This document shows, one piece after another, positions 26,562 to 34,972 of a stretch of DNA of 64,000 nt. Source of the stretch: Desulfomicrobium apsheronum (lineage in GTDB: Bacteria > Desulfobacterota > Desulfovibrionia > Desulfovibrionales > Desulfomicrobiaceae); contig NZ_FORX01000011.1 in the NCBI RefSeq assembly GCF_900114115.1, positions 1 through 64,000 of the forward strand. Reading direction: 5' to 3'. The stretch's first letter is position 1; each line of letters begins with the position of its first letter. The notes beneath the pieces were generated by a model. That model did no database searches. It saw nothing but the letters and a program-made list of their open reading frames with translations, and had not been told where the DNA came from. The position numbers and the translations under genes are program-made.

Positions 26562-27458
26562 CTAATTTTCCCACATGTCGTAAAAGTTGAAGAATTGATA
26601 AGGGTTTGCTTTGACCATTTCTTCCAAGGCGAGCGCGAATTGCCGTGCATAAGGAAGATAATTTTCCCTGGTGCGTCCCAGGCCTCGCGGAACGCGGATA
26701 ATTCGGGCGACTTCGTGTCTGGCCTGGCCGGGACCGATCCTGCTGGAAAAGAAGACGAGAATCGGAGCGCCCGTGACCGAGGCCAGCCTGTAGGCGCTGA
26801 AAGGCAGACGCACGTCGCCACCGAGAAAGGGGACACTCACCGTGTTGCGATCATTGCCGAAGGTACGGTCGCCCATGATTCCGAGAATATGCCCTTTAGC
26901 AAGCGCATCGAGCATTTCAATGCTCCCGCCCAAATACCCGCAAGGGTCGATGATGCGAAAAGGCGCGTCGGTTCCCGCGTGTTCGAAATGCTGTCGGTCA
27001 ATATCGTCGGGCGCGCGGTGCATGAGCACGTGCACGGGAGTTTTGACACCATCAAGACCGGCGCTTGATGTCTGCCAGCAGCCAAAGTGTCCGGTCAGCA
27101 GGATGAGTCCGTGTCCTTCGCCGAGCAGCGTTTTGAGGGCCTGTTCATCGCCCTGGCTGGCCGTGATGGAAATTTGACCGAGAATCCCGGAGGCCGCTCG
27201 GTCGACCAGGGTGAGCCCAAAATTCCAGTTCAGCAGGAAACAATGCCGCAGTCTTTGCAGTCTTCCCGCTTTAGGAAAGCGACGCGCCAGGTAAGGCGCG
27301 GAGCGTGCCCTGGTCATGGGGCGCAGGGTGTACCAGAGCACGACAAAAAAGAGCAGGACATAGGCGGGCCTTCTGCCCAACGTCCGGAGCAGCAGGTAAA
27401 AGGTGCCGTGTTGAAGGCGTGACCCAATACTTCGGCTTGTCCAGCGTTGATGTGTCAT
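26562..27458 (-). CDS. LpxL/HtrB-family acyltransferase
   Basis: About 298 residues beginning MTHQRWTSRSIGSRLQHGTF, with a membrane segment near residues 28-48. The family acyltransferase motif is LLTGHFGCWQTSS (catalytic His, equivalent to HFGNWE), followed by GDRTFGNDRNTVSVPFLGG. These enzymes acylate lipid A or other glycolipids from acyl-ACP at the inner membrane. Homologues are regular members of aryl polyene clusters, where they are thought to put the polyene on a membrane lipid. The ATG at 27458 overlaps the GT2-DUF2062 stop (ATGA), showing tight coupling with a glycosyltransferase. Confidence 0.85.
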   Translation of the reverse strand: MTHQRWTSRSIGSRLQHGTFYLLLRTLGRRPAYVLLFFVVLWYTLRPMTRARSAPYLARRFPKAGRLQRLRHCFLLNWNFGLTLVDRAASGILGQISITASQGDEQALKTLLGEGHGLILLTGHFGCWQTSSAGLDGVKTPVHVLMHRAPDDIDRQHFEHAGTDAPFRIIDPCGYLGGSIEMLDALAKGHILGIMGDRTFGNDRNTVSVPFLGGDVRLPFSAYRLASVTGAPILVFFSSRIGPGQARHEVARIIRVPRGLGRTRENYLPYARQFALALEEMVKANPYQFFNFYDMWEN

Positions 27459-28648
27459 GGTCTGACCTGCGGTTCGTTTTCTGAACGGCCGTTGAGGCCC
27501 ATTGAAATCCCCTTGGCCATGACAAAGACGATACCACCGATGAGAAGCGACAGTATCGGAGCTAGCAGGAGCGATCCCAGAAGCCATTCCCAGATTCGTT
27601 GTAGTGCTTCGTAGCCAAGGGTCTGCAAGGATATTTCAGTCAGAAAACTTCCATGGCGCATGAAGTGTCCGGCTTCAATGCACAGGGCCGGCACAAATGG
27701 AGGCATGCAGAGTTGGCTGACGGCAAGACCGACAATTTTGTTCATTCGAAACCACCCGGCTACCAGGAGGATGGTAATGCTGTGCAGTCCGATAAGTGGG
27801 ATGGTCCCGAGAAACATGCCCATGGCCGCAGCCATGGCCAGCTCTCTTGGCGTGGCCTCGTTGGCCAGAAGAATGCGCAGGGATTTCAGCGGATGAATGG
27901 CCGAGATGGCGCCTGTTTCGTCCTGGCTGAAGGTTCGATGCGGAATGGGTACGATGGCCCTTACGGTCAGCCTGGTATTCAGGAGGGAGAGACGCAGATT
28001 GTCCATGAAGGCTTTGAAATGCGACACCCGCTCGCCTTTGGGCGGATAATACACGGCGATATCGACCTCGGACAATCGGAAGCCGGCCCAGGCGGCACGA
28101 ACCAGAATTTCGACCTCGAAGCTGTAGTGATTTTCAGTAAATCGCAGCTTTTCAAGAACGGCCAGTGGATAGGCCCGAAAACCGCTTTGCACATCGGAAA
28201 TGGCGATTCCGGTCTGGACTCTGAGCCAGAAATTGGAAAATTTCCGCCCGAAGCGCGAAGAACCGGGCACATTCGCGGTATTGAAATCACGGGCCCCAAC
28301 GATGACGGCATTTTCGTCCCGGGCGATGGCGTCCAGGAACAACGGCAGATCGGCCGGATCATGCTGCCCGTCCGCGTCAATGGTGATGATGTGGGACATA
28401 CCCAGGGAGCGCGCCACATTCGCACCTGTTCGGATGGCCGCGCCTTTGCCACGGTTTTGCTCATGGCGGACAATCCTTACAGGCAGATCGTCCAGGGCGT
28501 GCGGCGGAATGTCGTCGCTGCCGTCATCCACGACCAGGACGTGCGCATGCCTGCTCAGCACCCCCTCCACCACGGAGCGTAGCGTCGCTCCGTGATTGTA
28601 GACCGGGATGACCACCATTACGCGATTACCCAGGGCCATGTCAGGCAT
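27455..28648 (-). CDS. Family 2 glycosyltransferase fused to DUF2062
   Basis: Residues 1 to about 235 form a dolichol-phosphate-mannose-synthase-like GT2 domain (MVVIPVYNHGATLRSVVEG, VVDDGSDD, NRGKGAAIRTG, TIDADGQHDPADLPLFL). The rest is a DUF2062 membrane domain (ATPRELAMAAAMGMFLGTIP, LIGLHSITILLVAGWF, two further helices). This exact fusion recurs in type II lipid/polyene gene clusters, next to an LpxL-like acyltransferase as here. It probably adds a sugar to the lipid anchor on the cytoplasmic side. The start at 28648 overlaps the radical SAM stop by eight bases; an ATG three codons on is an alternative. Confidence 0.85.
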   Translation of the reverse strand: MPDMALGNRVMVVIPVYNHGATLRSVVEGVLSRHAHVLVVDDGSDDIPPHALDDLPVRIVRHEQNRGKGAAIRTGANVARSLGMSHIITIDADGQHDPADLPLFLDAIARDENAVIVGARDFNTANVPGSSRFGRKFSNFWLRVQTGIAISDVQSGFRAYPLAVLEKLRFTENHYSFEVEILVRAAWAGFRLSEVDIAVYYPPKGERVSHFKAFMDNLRLSLLNTRLTVRAIVPIPHRTFSQDETGAISAIHPLKSLRILLANEATPRELAMAAAMGMFLGTIPLIGLHSITILLVAGWFRMNKIVGLAVSQLCMPPFVPALCIEAGHFMRHGSFLTEISLQTLGYEALQRIWEWLLGSLLLAPILSLLIGGIVFVMAKGISMGLNGRSENEPQVRP

Positions 28649-30014
28649 ATCTCGACGACCTCTTTTCGTTGGATGCGGGATAACGGATAAGAGAGTCCCA
28701 AAGAATGCCCCGGTAGCCGAATTTGCGCATGACGGCCATCTGCTCCTGCCCTTTGGAAGGAGGGAAGAGCCGATCCCGTCGACCCTTGAAGGCTTGGGTG
28801 AGATCGGCTTCAACCTGTGCGGGGTCAATGTGCGGTGAAAAATAGTAGGTGGGCTCCAAGCAGGATGCTGCCGGATCAAGAGAGCCCTCGTCGATGGCGT
28901 GCCGCACCAGTGCTGTGTTCGGGTAGATGCGGATTCCAAGGAACGCGCAGACCACGCAATGCTGCAGCCGAGCTATGTTTTCAATACCTTCCCTCACGGT
29001 CAGTTCGGTTTCTCCCGGACCACCGAAGATGATGAAGTGGGCACATGGGATCCGCTCTTCCACACACAAGGCATTGATTTTTTCAACCGTCTTGAAATCA
29101 AAACCTTTGCGCAATCCTTGCAGGGTGGCGTCCGATGCCGCGTCCGTGCCAAGCTCCATGGCCTTGAGCCCGGCTCGGCGGCAGAGGCGCAATGAGTCCT
29201 GGGTAATGCCGATTGGCTGGAAAAATCCGCTCCAGGAGATGTTCACCTCGCGCCGGATCATCTCTTCGGCCAGTTCCAACCAATGGCCCAGACCGTCGTT
29301 GAAGACCGAGTCCGTGAAAAAAAGTTCGGAAATACTGTAGTCGCGTTTCAGTCGTATGATTTCGTCAACCACGTCGCCGGGCTCTCGCGCTCGAATTTTT
29401 GTCCCTTCAAGGGCGGGGTAGGTGCAGTAGATACATCTATGCGGGCATCCGCGTTTGGTCTGGATGCTGGCTACCCCACTTTCCCGCAGATAGAAGTCCA
29501 TGATCTCGGGGTAAGGCGACGCGCCGTGCATTTCCTTGTCCTGCAACCGTTTTGTTCCTTTGGTGATTCGCGGGGGGGTCTGACCCCGCGCGAGTTGTTC
29601 AAGAACAGTGCGACAGGCCTCCTCGCCTTCGCCGACAATGCCAAAGTCGGCGCCCGTGTAATCCAGGATTTGCTCAGGCATGAGCGAAAAGCCAGGGCCT
29701 CCCATCATCAGTGGAGCATCGTAAAAAGAGCGGATAAAGGCGATCAGTTCCCGCACGTCGCGTAGCGCCCAATGCGTGTGCGATGTCAGCGAGTCCACGT
29801 TGTCTACGTTGCGAAGGGAAAAACCGATGACCTGTGGACGATATTCGCTGCAGACGCTTCGGATTATCTCTTTGTTGCCGCCGAGAGCCAGGCAGTCGAG
29901 CTGACGAACGTCATGCCCGGAGGACAAAAGCGCGCTCGCAAGGACGGCCATTCCCAAGGGAAAGACAGGATACGGCTCGATTTCAGTATTCGTGGCGATG
30001 AGCAGAATCCGCAT
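28641..30014 (-). CDS. B12-binding radical SAM protein (paralogue 2)
   Basis: It has the same architecture as the product of 19940-21340. An N-terminal B12-binding-type domain (MRILLIATNTEIEPYPVFPL, IGFSLRNVDN, LMMGGPGFSLMPEQILDYTG) is followed by the radical-SAM cluster motif KRGCPHRCIYCTYP with Cys190, Cys194 and Cys197, and FGGPGETELTV later. Both proteins share a Tyr-Pro-x-Leu-Glu-Gly segment after the third cysteine. Two related copies in one lipid operon suggest two similar carbon-centred steps, or a heteromeric enzyme. The gene contains a G7 run near 29571. It ends overlapping the GT2 gene. Confidence 0.85.
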   Translation of the reverse strand: MRILLIATNTEIEPYPVFPLGMAVLASALLSSGHDVRQLDCLALGGNKEIIRSVCSEYRPQVIGFSLRNVDNVDSLTSHTHWALRDVRELIAFIRSFYDAPLMMGGPGFSLMPEQILDYTGADFGIVGEGEEACRTVLEQLARGQTPPRITKGTKRLQDKEMHGASPYPEIMDFYLRESGVASIQTKRGCPHRCIYCTYPALEGTKIRAREPGDVVDEIIRLKRDYSISELFFTDSVFNDGLGHWLELAEEMIRREVNISWSGFFQPIGITQDSLRLCRRAGLKAMELGTDAASDATLQGLRKGFDFKTVEKINALCVEERIPCAHFIIFGGPGETELTVREGIENIARLQHCVVCAFLGIRIYPNTALVRHAIDEGSLDPAASCLEPTYYFSPHIDPAQVEADLTQAFKGRRDRLFPPSKGQEQMAVMRKFGYRGILWDSLIRYPASNEKRSSRYA

Positions 30015-30017
30015 CTT

Positions 30018-30476
30018 TTAGAGTTCTCCCTTTTTCCACGATGTAAGGAAATTTTGATAAAATTCGGGTGGATATGTAAGGATACTTCCGTCGCTGTCCA
30101 GGAAGAGCTGCACCGTGAAGCCTGTGGTTGCCAGGGTTCCGGCCTGGTTGCGGATTTCAAATTCAAAATTGATGCGGGCGGCTTCTGCCCAGTGCAAGAT
30201 GGCGGTGATCATGCAGGCTTCACCGAAACGCAGCGGCGCGATATAATCGATCCAGAGTTGTTTGATGGGCGTGATGACATTTTCCCGGTGGAAATCGAGG
30301 TAGCCGACACCGTGACGATTGCCCAAAGCCACGCGCGCGTCTTCGAAATAACTGGGATAGTGCCCGTGCCAGACAATGCCCAGCGTATCTACTTCCTGGA
30401 ACCGAATGCGGCGTTCAACATCAATGCGCAACGGGGCGGGGCTGCCGGGTGCTGTTTTGAAATATGGCTTTTTCAT
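30018..30476 (-). CDS. Acyl-CoA/acyl-ACP thioesterase (4HBT hot-dog fold)
   Basis: A 152-residue YbgC-like thioesterase with the motif RFQEVDTLGIVWHGHYPSYF, where the Asp and the HGxYxxYFE segment form the active site, then IDYIAPLRFGEACMITA. It would release a chain from the ACP or edit misloaded acyl groups. It overlaps the dehydratase gene by four bases and precedes the radical SAM gene by three, so it is an integral operon member. Thioesterases of this type are standard in aryl-polyene-like clusters. Confidence 0.85.
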   Translation of the reverse strand: MKKPYFKTAPGSPAPLRIDVERRIRFQEVDTLGIVWHGHYPSYFEDARVALGNRHGVGYLDFHRENVITPIKQLWIDYIAPLRFGEACMITAILHWAEAARINFEFEIRNQAGTLATTGFTVQLFLDSDGSILTYPPEFYQNFLTSWKKGEL

Positions 30477-30847
30477 TCCGCGAATTCCGTTGGAAGCAGT
30501 GCCAGAGCAATGGTCGCGGCCGTGTCCCCGCCAACGCTGATGATTATGGTCGCCAGAATGTTGCCGTCTTTTTTTTGGGTCTCTGCCCTGACGAGCATGA
30601 GTTCTCCTGGGTTGATTACACGTGAGAATTTAGCCTTGGCGACTTTCTGAAGCTTCATGGAATCGCCCGCTGTGAGCATGCCGGCCAGGATTTGAACGAT
30701 GCCGGGCAGGATGGGGCGATCAGGAAAGTGGCCGTCAAATCCCACAAAAGTGGGCGGGAAGATGAACTCCATTGTCCGGAATCCGTGCTCATCGCTGTGG
30801 GCGGGGCGAATTGCACAGGATCGGACCTCTTGAAGAAGTCTGCTCAT
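30473..30847 (-). CDS. FabZ/ApeI-like 3-hydroxyacyl-ACP dehydratase (hot-dog fold)
   Basis: A 124-residue single hot-dog protein with FVGFDGHFPDRPILPGIVQI, matching the FabZ/FabA catalytic segment GHFP-x-x-P-x-x-PG in which the His is catalytic. The usual partner acidic residue helix follows (LQKVAKAKFSRVINPGE). It dehydrates 3-hydroxyacyl-ACP to enoyl-ACP. Together with the second dehydratase-like protein at 34502-34960 and the ketoreductase, but with no enoyl reductase in the cluster, it predicts retention of double bonds. It overlaps both neighbours by four bases. Confidence 0.8.
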   Translation of the reverse strand: MSRLLQEVRSCAIRPAHSDEHGFRTMEFIFPPTFVGFDGHFPDRPILPGIVQILAGMLTAGDSMKLQKVAKAKFSRVINPGELMLVRAETQKKDGNILATIIISVGGDTAATIALALLPTEFAE

Positions 30848-31500
30848 GATGATGTCATCCTTTGTTCGATGAGGCGCACGTCGACTGAATAGCGCCTGTG
30901 GCTGTCTTTAAATATGATGCGAGACGGTTCCTGTGTATCGGTCATGCGTTCTAAATATTGAATTTCCCAGTATTCGTCTGGACCGAGGGATCGGATCGCC
31001 GTGAGTGTTTCTTTGAGATACTCGTGCTCAATGCGTTGGCCGTCGTGAATTCCGTATATGTAAGTGGTATCTTCAATCCGGCGGAACCCGTTGCCAATTT
31101 CTGGCTGGGGGGCCAGCCAGATCCGCCGCGCGCAGAAGGCGATATGCTCCGGCAAATTGTTGATGCGGCTTAAACCCGGTGAAATGAAATGTGTTTCAAC
31201 GGCTTCCTGACTGATGCTCAGATCAAAAAGCTTCATGCCAAAACCGGCCATGCCCACAAGTCGTATCGAGTCTCCGTTATGATCGAACCGCATGATTCCG
31301 CTGAAAGTCTGGTCCAAGCCGCGCCCAGGGATTCGCAGTCGCACTGAATGTCGCAGCAGTAGACCGTTTCGAGCGGGATCTCGGTATTGCGACAGGGTAG
31401 CGGCCAGAGGCGAGGTCGGCAGCTCCGATCGAGGCTGCTGATTTGCCATGCCCGCACACCCCAGGTTGACCAGAAGTACAGCGGTCACGATCCATTTCAT
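30844..31500 (-). CDS. Outer-membrane lipoprotein, DUF3261-like
   Basis: It starts MKWIVTAVLLVNLGCAGMAN, a short lipoprotein signal with lipobox LVNLGC, followed by about 200 residues rich in beta-strand pattern (HSVRLRIPGRGLDQTFSGIM, DSIRLVGMAGFGMKLFDLSI). This resembles DUF3261 lipoproteins that accompany LolA-like and MMPL genes in polyene clusters. The residue after the lipobox Cys is Ala, which would not keep it in the inner membrane by the Asp rule, so outer-membrane sorting is likely. It may accept the lipid product from the periplasmic carrier. The ATG at 31500 overlaps the MMPL stop. Confidence 0.7.
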   Translation of the reverse strand: MKWIVTAVLLVNLGCAGMANQQPRSELPTSPLAATLSQYRDPARNGLLLRHSVRLRIPGRGLDQTFSGIMRFDHNGDSIRLVGMAGFGMKLFDLSISQEAVETHFISPGLSRINNLPEHIAFCARRIWLAPQPEIGNGFRRIEDTTYIYGIHDGQRIEHEYLKETLTAIRSLGPDEYWEIQYLERMTDTQEPSRIIFKDSHRRYSVDVRLIEQRMTSS

Positions 31501-33860
31501 CGCCGGTCTCCGTTCAATGCGGGTACCACCCAAAGGGCCGTGATCATTGCCGCGCCCACTCCGGTCAAGACCGTTATGCCTATGGAGTGCAACGCCGGAT
31601 GCCGAGCCAGTACGAGCACCCCAAATCCGCAAAGTGTGGTCAAACCGGAAAAGAGTACGGCGCGCGCGGTCTGATGCTGCGCGGATTGTTCCGGCCGGCA
31701 AACCATGAATATTCCGTAGTCTGCTCCAAGACCGATGATGAGCGGGAGGGAGACGATGTGAAAGAGGTTCAAGGCTTGGCCGAAGCTGTACATGACCGCG
31801 AGCACCGTGGTCACGCCCATGCCTATGGGCAAAAGGGCGAGCAGCGTTTTACGCGGGTTGCGGAAAAGTATCGCATTGAGCAGCACCACACCGGCCAGGG
31901 CCGAGCCGCTGAAGCGCAAGACGTCAATACGCATTGCGTCCCCCAGCAGTTCCCGAAATCGAGACCCGGAAACGAATTGGGCTCCCAGTTCCCGCTCGGC
32001 GTAATCGCTTAGCAAAGCGGCATTTTTTGTCGTGTCCGGAAGCAGGGTGAGGGCTAGGAAGTCATCGCCATCGCGCATGGCCAGCACATCCACAAATTCC
32101 TGGATACCAAGTTCATGCAGCGACTCGCTTGAAAAAGTTTCGGGCGAGGCGCTGATGAATTCGACAAACGGGCTGAATGCGGAATGGGAAAATCCCAAGG
32201 CTTTTTGCTCGGTTTCAATAAGGGTACGTGTTGATTGTCCGTTGTCCTGCCAAAAGGCGTTCCAGCGCGAAATGTTTTGCAGTTGTGTCTGCATGGCGGG
32301 AAGAAGTGGGGCCAGGCTGATTATGGGGCTTGTGGCATTATGAGCCTGCAGAAAACTCCAAACGCGGTCGTTTTTTTCGAGAGCGCCGTCGAATGTCCGA
32401 TCGCGAACGAAGATCAGGGCGAGATCACGCATGCTTCCCCAGATTGTTCTGGTGGCATCTTCTTCCGCCTGAATCTCTGTGGGAGTAAAGCTCATCTCCC
32501 GCAGGTCGCCGTTTATGCGCGTGTGCTGGCCGAACCAGATTCCGGCACTCAGGACGGCGATCCAAAGGGTTATGAGAGGCGCTACGCCAAAAGATTTACG
32601 AGTGCGGCGATGAGTGGTGGATGTCAGGCTGCCTGTCTTTGCGGTGATGAAGTGCGGCAGGATGAGCAGCGACATGAAAAAGGACGTAATAATGCCGAAA
32701 AGGGAAAAAACGGCCAGCTGACGGATGCCTGGGATGTCCGACACAAGAAGGGCGGCGAGGGCGGTGCATGAGGTCAAGGCGCCAAAGGTAATGGCAGGGG
32801 ATATTTGTGTAAGCGTATGCGCGGGGGTGAGGTTTTCATCGGTGCTTGAATTCTGCAACGCAAAGTAGACGTGCAAGGCGTAGTCAACGGAGATACCCAG
32901 GAGCACGGCGCCAAATCCAAGGACAATGCCGGAAATGGAGCCGTGGACAAGAGCGGTGGCTGTCCCGGCGACACCGACCACGCAGACCGGAACCAGGAAA
33001 ACATAAAGGCTTTGCCGATTGCGCATGAAAAGCAGAAAAATCAGAGCCAGCAGGATGAAGGCGGACGGCAGAATGATTGTCAGGTCATCCTTGATGGCTT
33101 GCGCGTTGGCATGGGTATGGCGGTGTCCGCCGACAAGCATGGCCTGCGCGCCTTGGGGCAGAGCTGCGACCGCTTTTTCATAGCTGCTCATGACCTTGGC
33201 CGCGCCGAGCGAGTCGGTCATCGGGATGTCCGTGTCAACCAGGATCAAGGCGTACTTGCCGTCACGGCTTACGAAATGGCCGTTTTCAATCCTTACATCG
33301 GCCAGGCGCGACGGCGCTGCCAGTTTGGGCAGAACGATATTCCGTATTCCCAGGGGATCTTGGCGGATGACGTTTTTCAGGGCCACGGCGCCAGGTGAAA
33401 GCAGGTCGCGCCTGTTTTGTTCCAGTGCGCTTTGCACATGCTCCGAGTCGGTCAATGCGTAGAGTGTTTTCGCGTCCTGTTCGTTCAGCAGGGCCGGAGC
33501 CAGAGGTAACAGCTTGGTGAGAAAAGCCAGCGAAATGTTGCTCGGGGGACCGGTCAGTATGCGAGTGAAAACGGGCTCCCGGCGCAAGGCGGTTGCCAGG
33601 GTTTCGGCGGCCTGGGCGGGATTCGCGCCGGGATGACTGACGGTAATGGTAAGTCGCTGGGCAAATGGGGCCAAGCGCAACAGGGCAAAGTCGGATGCAA
33701 TTCGGCCGGAGTCGTCCGGAAGCATGGTGCTGATATCTTCACGCACAACCAGCCTTGAAACGAAGAGAGAGCAGGCGAAACAGGCAAGTACGCAGAATAC
33801 CAACAGGAAACCCCGTCGAGGAGCGAGAAAAGCATAGGCGCGGCCAAACAGGTGAAACAT
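31497..33860 (-). CDS. MMPL/RND-family lipid exporter
   Basis: 787 residues in two similar halves. Each begins with one membrane helix and a large periplasmic loop and ends in a bundle of about five helices (DDLTIILPSAFILLALIFLL, VLGFGAVLLGISVDYALHVY and, in the second half, VVLLNAILF, SLPLIIGLGADYGIFMVCRP). The repeated G-x-x-x-DY in helix 4 (GISVDY, GLGADY) is the proton-relay Asp of MMPL transporters. The protein likely extracts the finished lipid from the inner membrane. LolA-like carrier and lipoprotein genes flank it, completing an envelope transport chain. Confidence 0.9.
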   Translation of the reverse strand: MFHLFGRAYAFLAPRRGFLLVFCVLACFACSLFVSRLVVREDISTMLPDDSGRIASDFALLRLAPFAQRLTITVSHPGANPAQAAETLATALRREPVFTRILTGPPSNISLAFLTKLLPLAPALLNEQDAKTLYALTDSEHVQSALEQNRRDLLSPGAVALKNVIRQDPLGIRNIVLPKLAAPSRLADVRIENGHFVSRDGKYALILVDTDIPMTDSLGAAKVMSSYEKAVAALPQGAQAMLVGGHRHTHANAQAIKDDLTIILPSAFILLALIFLLFMRNRQSLYVFLVPVCVVGVAGTATALVHGSISGIVLGFGAVLLGISVDYALHVYFALQNSSTDENLTPAHTLTQISPAITFGALTSCTALAALLVSDIPGIRQLAVFSLFGIITSFFMSLLILPHFITAKTGSLTSTTHRRTRKSFGVAPLITLWIAVLSAGIWFGQHTRINGDLREMSFTPTEIQAEEDATRTIWGSMRDLALIFVRDRTFDGALEKNDRVWSFLQAHNATSPIISLAPLLPAMQTQLQNISRWNAFWQDNGQSTRTLIETEQKALGFSHSAFSPFVEFISASPETFSSESLHELGIQEFVDVLAMRDGDDFLALTLLPDTTKNAALLSDYAERELGAQFVSGSRFRELLGDAMRIDVLRFSGSALAGVVLLNAILFRNPRKTLLALLPIGMGVTTVLAVMYSFGQALNLFHIVSLPLIIGLGADYGIFMVCRPEQSAQHQTARAVLFSGLTTLCGFGVLVLARHPALHSIGITVLTGVGAAMITALWVVPALNGDRR

Positions 33861-33866
33861 GCGGCC

Positions 33867-34502
33867 TTACCTGAACATTCCGTCGTCGAGAGGGGTGTTC
33901 ACTTGTGGATTTTTAAAAAGAATACGCGTGAGATCACCGCTTTGATCGTGAAGTTCCACTCTTTGGATTGTATTCGCCGACGAAGAAAATTCGATGAGAA
34001 GATGTTTTAGCACGTGTGCGGTGTCAGAACCCTTGGGAACAAGTTTCAGTAAAACAGGAGAATCCGCTTCCAACGTGATGTCGTATTCAGCGGAAAGCCA
34101 GGCAAGATCAAAGGTGGCCCAGGCCAATAATTGTCTGGCGACAACGTTCATGAGCGGGTCGTTGCGCAAGGAAAAAGACGTCCTGGTCGTTTCCGTCCAG
34201 CGCACCCCTTGATTTCCTTGCAGAGCAAAGCCTTCCGTAATGGGACTCAGGTATTCCCAGCGGAGGTTGTCAGGTTTGCGGAAAAGAAAGCGACCTTTCG
34301 AAATGATGGTTTCTTCGAAAACCGAGAGCCGATTTTCCTGTGAAAACTCGCTCGAAATACTCTCGACGGCAGTCGCCTGGGCTCGAAGTTTTTGGAGAAC
34401 AGCATCAATGTCCCGGAGTTCGGCCAAAGCATGGCCGCAAAAAATGATGCCAAGACCGACGGTCAGGATGAAATGAAGAGCAAGGGTGCGGCAACGGCCC
34501 AT
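33867..34502 (-). CDS. LolA-like periplasmic lipid carrier protein
   Basis: A 211-residue secreted protein with signal peptide MGRCRTLALHFILTVGLGII ending in CGHALA, then a LolA/LolB-like fold (SISSEFSQENRLSVFEETII, SKGRFLFRKPDNLRWEYLSP, ALQGNQGVRWTE). LolA proteins shield acylated cargo across the periplasm. A dedicated copy beside an MMPL exporter and a lipoprotein is a hallmark of aryl-polyene-type clusters. It starts one base from the dehydratase stop and ends six bases before the MMPL gene. Confidence 0.85.
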   Translation of the reverse strand: MGRCRTLALHFILTVGLGIIFCGHALAELRDIDAVLQKLRAQATAVESISSEFSQENRLSVFEETIISKGRFLFRKPDNLRWEYLSPITEGFALQGNQGVRWTETTRTSFSLRNDPLMNVVARQLLAWATFDLAWLSAEYDITLEADSPVLLKLVPKGSDTAHVLKHLLIEFSSSANTIQRVELHDQSGDLTRILFKNPQVNTPLDDGMFR

Positions 34503-34960
34503 TATTCATCTGCTCCCGGATCCTGAATTTCGGACGCAGGCACATAAAGTTTGATCTTACCCCCGGCGATAGTTTCTCCGCCACGGTTGATCGTGGCACG
34601 CACCACAGTATATCCGTCGAAGCCACCGAGTTCGATGGTTTCGATCTGCAGCAGGTCGCCAATTCTTGCATCATCCAGACATTCAAAAGCCTGAACTCCA
34701 ACCAGAAAACCACTGGAAAAAAGCGCCCCTTGGCAGGCGAGTTTCCAGCCCTTCACAGCGGCAAAACTCTGGGCTGCGATTTCCACATAACACGTCCGGT
34801 CCATGCGCCCTTCGGCATCCACAAAAATATGCCCGGAAGTAAGTTGAAGTTCGCACAGCCCGCGTTCACCATCAGCTTCCAGCAGGCGGTCGATAAAGAC
34901 CATCGGAAAATCATGCGGAAGGAAATGAACCGCTTTCGCAGGCAGGGATAAGGTGTTCAT
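34502..34960 (-). CDS. ApeP-like 3-hydroxyacyl-ACP dehydratase (hot-dog fold)
   Basis: A 152-residue hot-dog protein beginning with a FabA/ApeP-like segment KAVHFLPHDFPMVFIDRLLE and continuing RTCYVEIAAQSFAAVKGW, where the Glu and the Q-x-FA segment match the active helix of this subfamily; SGFLVGVQAFE and GKIKLYVPA follow. In aryl polyene systems ApeI- and ApeP-type dehydratases work together on successive hydroxyacyl intermediates. Here the pair is encoded about 4 kb apart with the exporter genes in between. Activity is inferred from family. Confidence 0.8.
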   Translation of the reverse strand: MNTLSLPAKAVHFLPHDFPMVFIDRLLEADGERGLCELQLTSGHIFVDAEGRMDRTCYVEIAAQSFAAVKGWKLACQGALFSSGFLVGVQAFECLDDARIGDLLQIETIELGGFDGYTVVRATINRGGETIAGGKIKLYVPASEIQDPGADE

Positions 34961-34972
34961 GATTTGTTCTCC

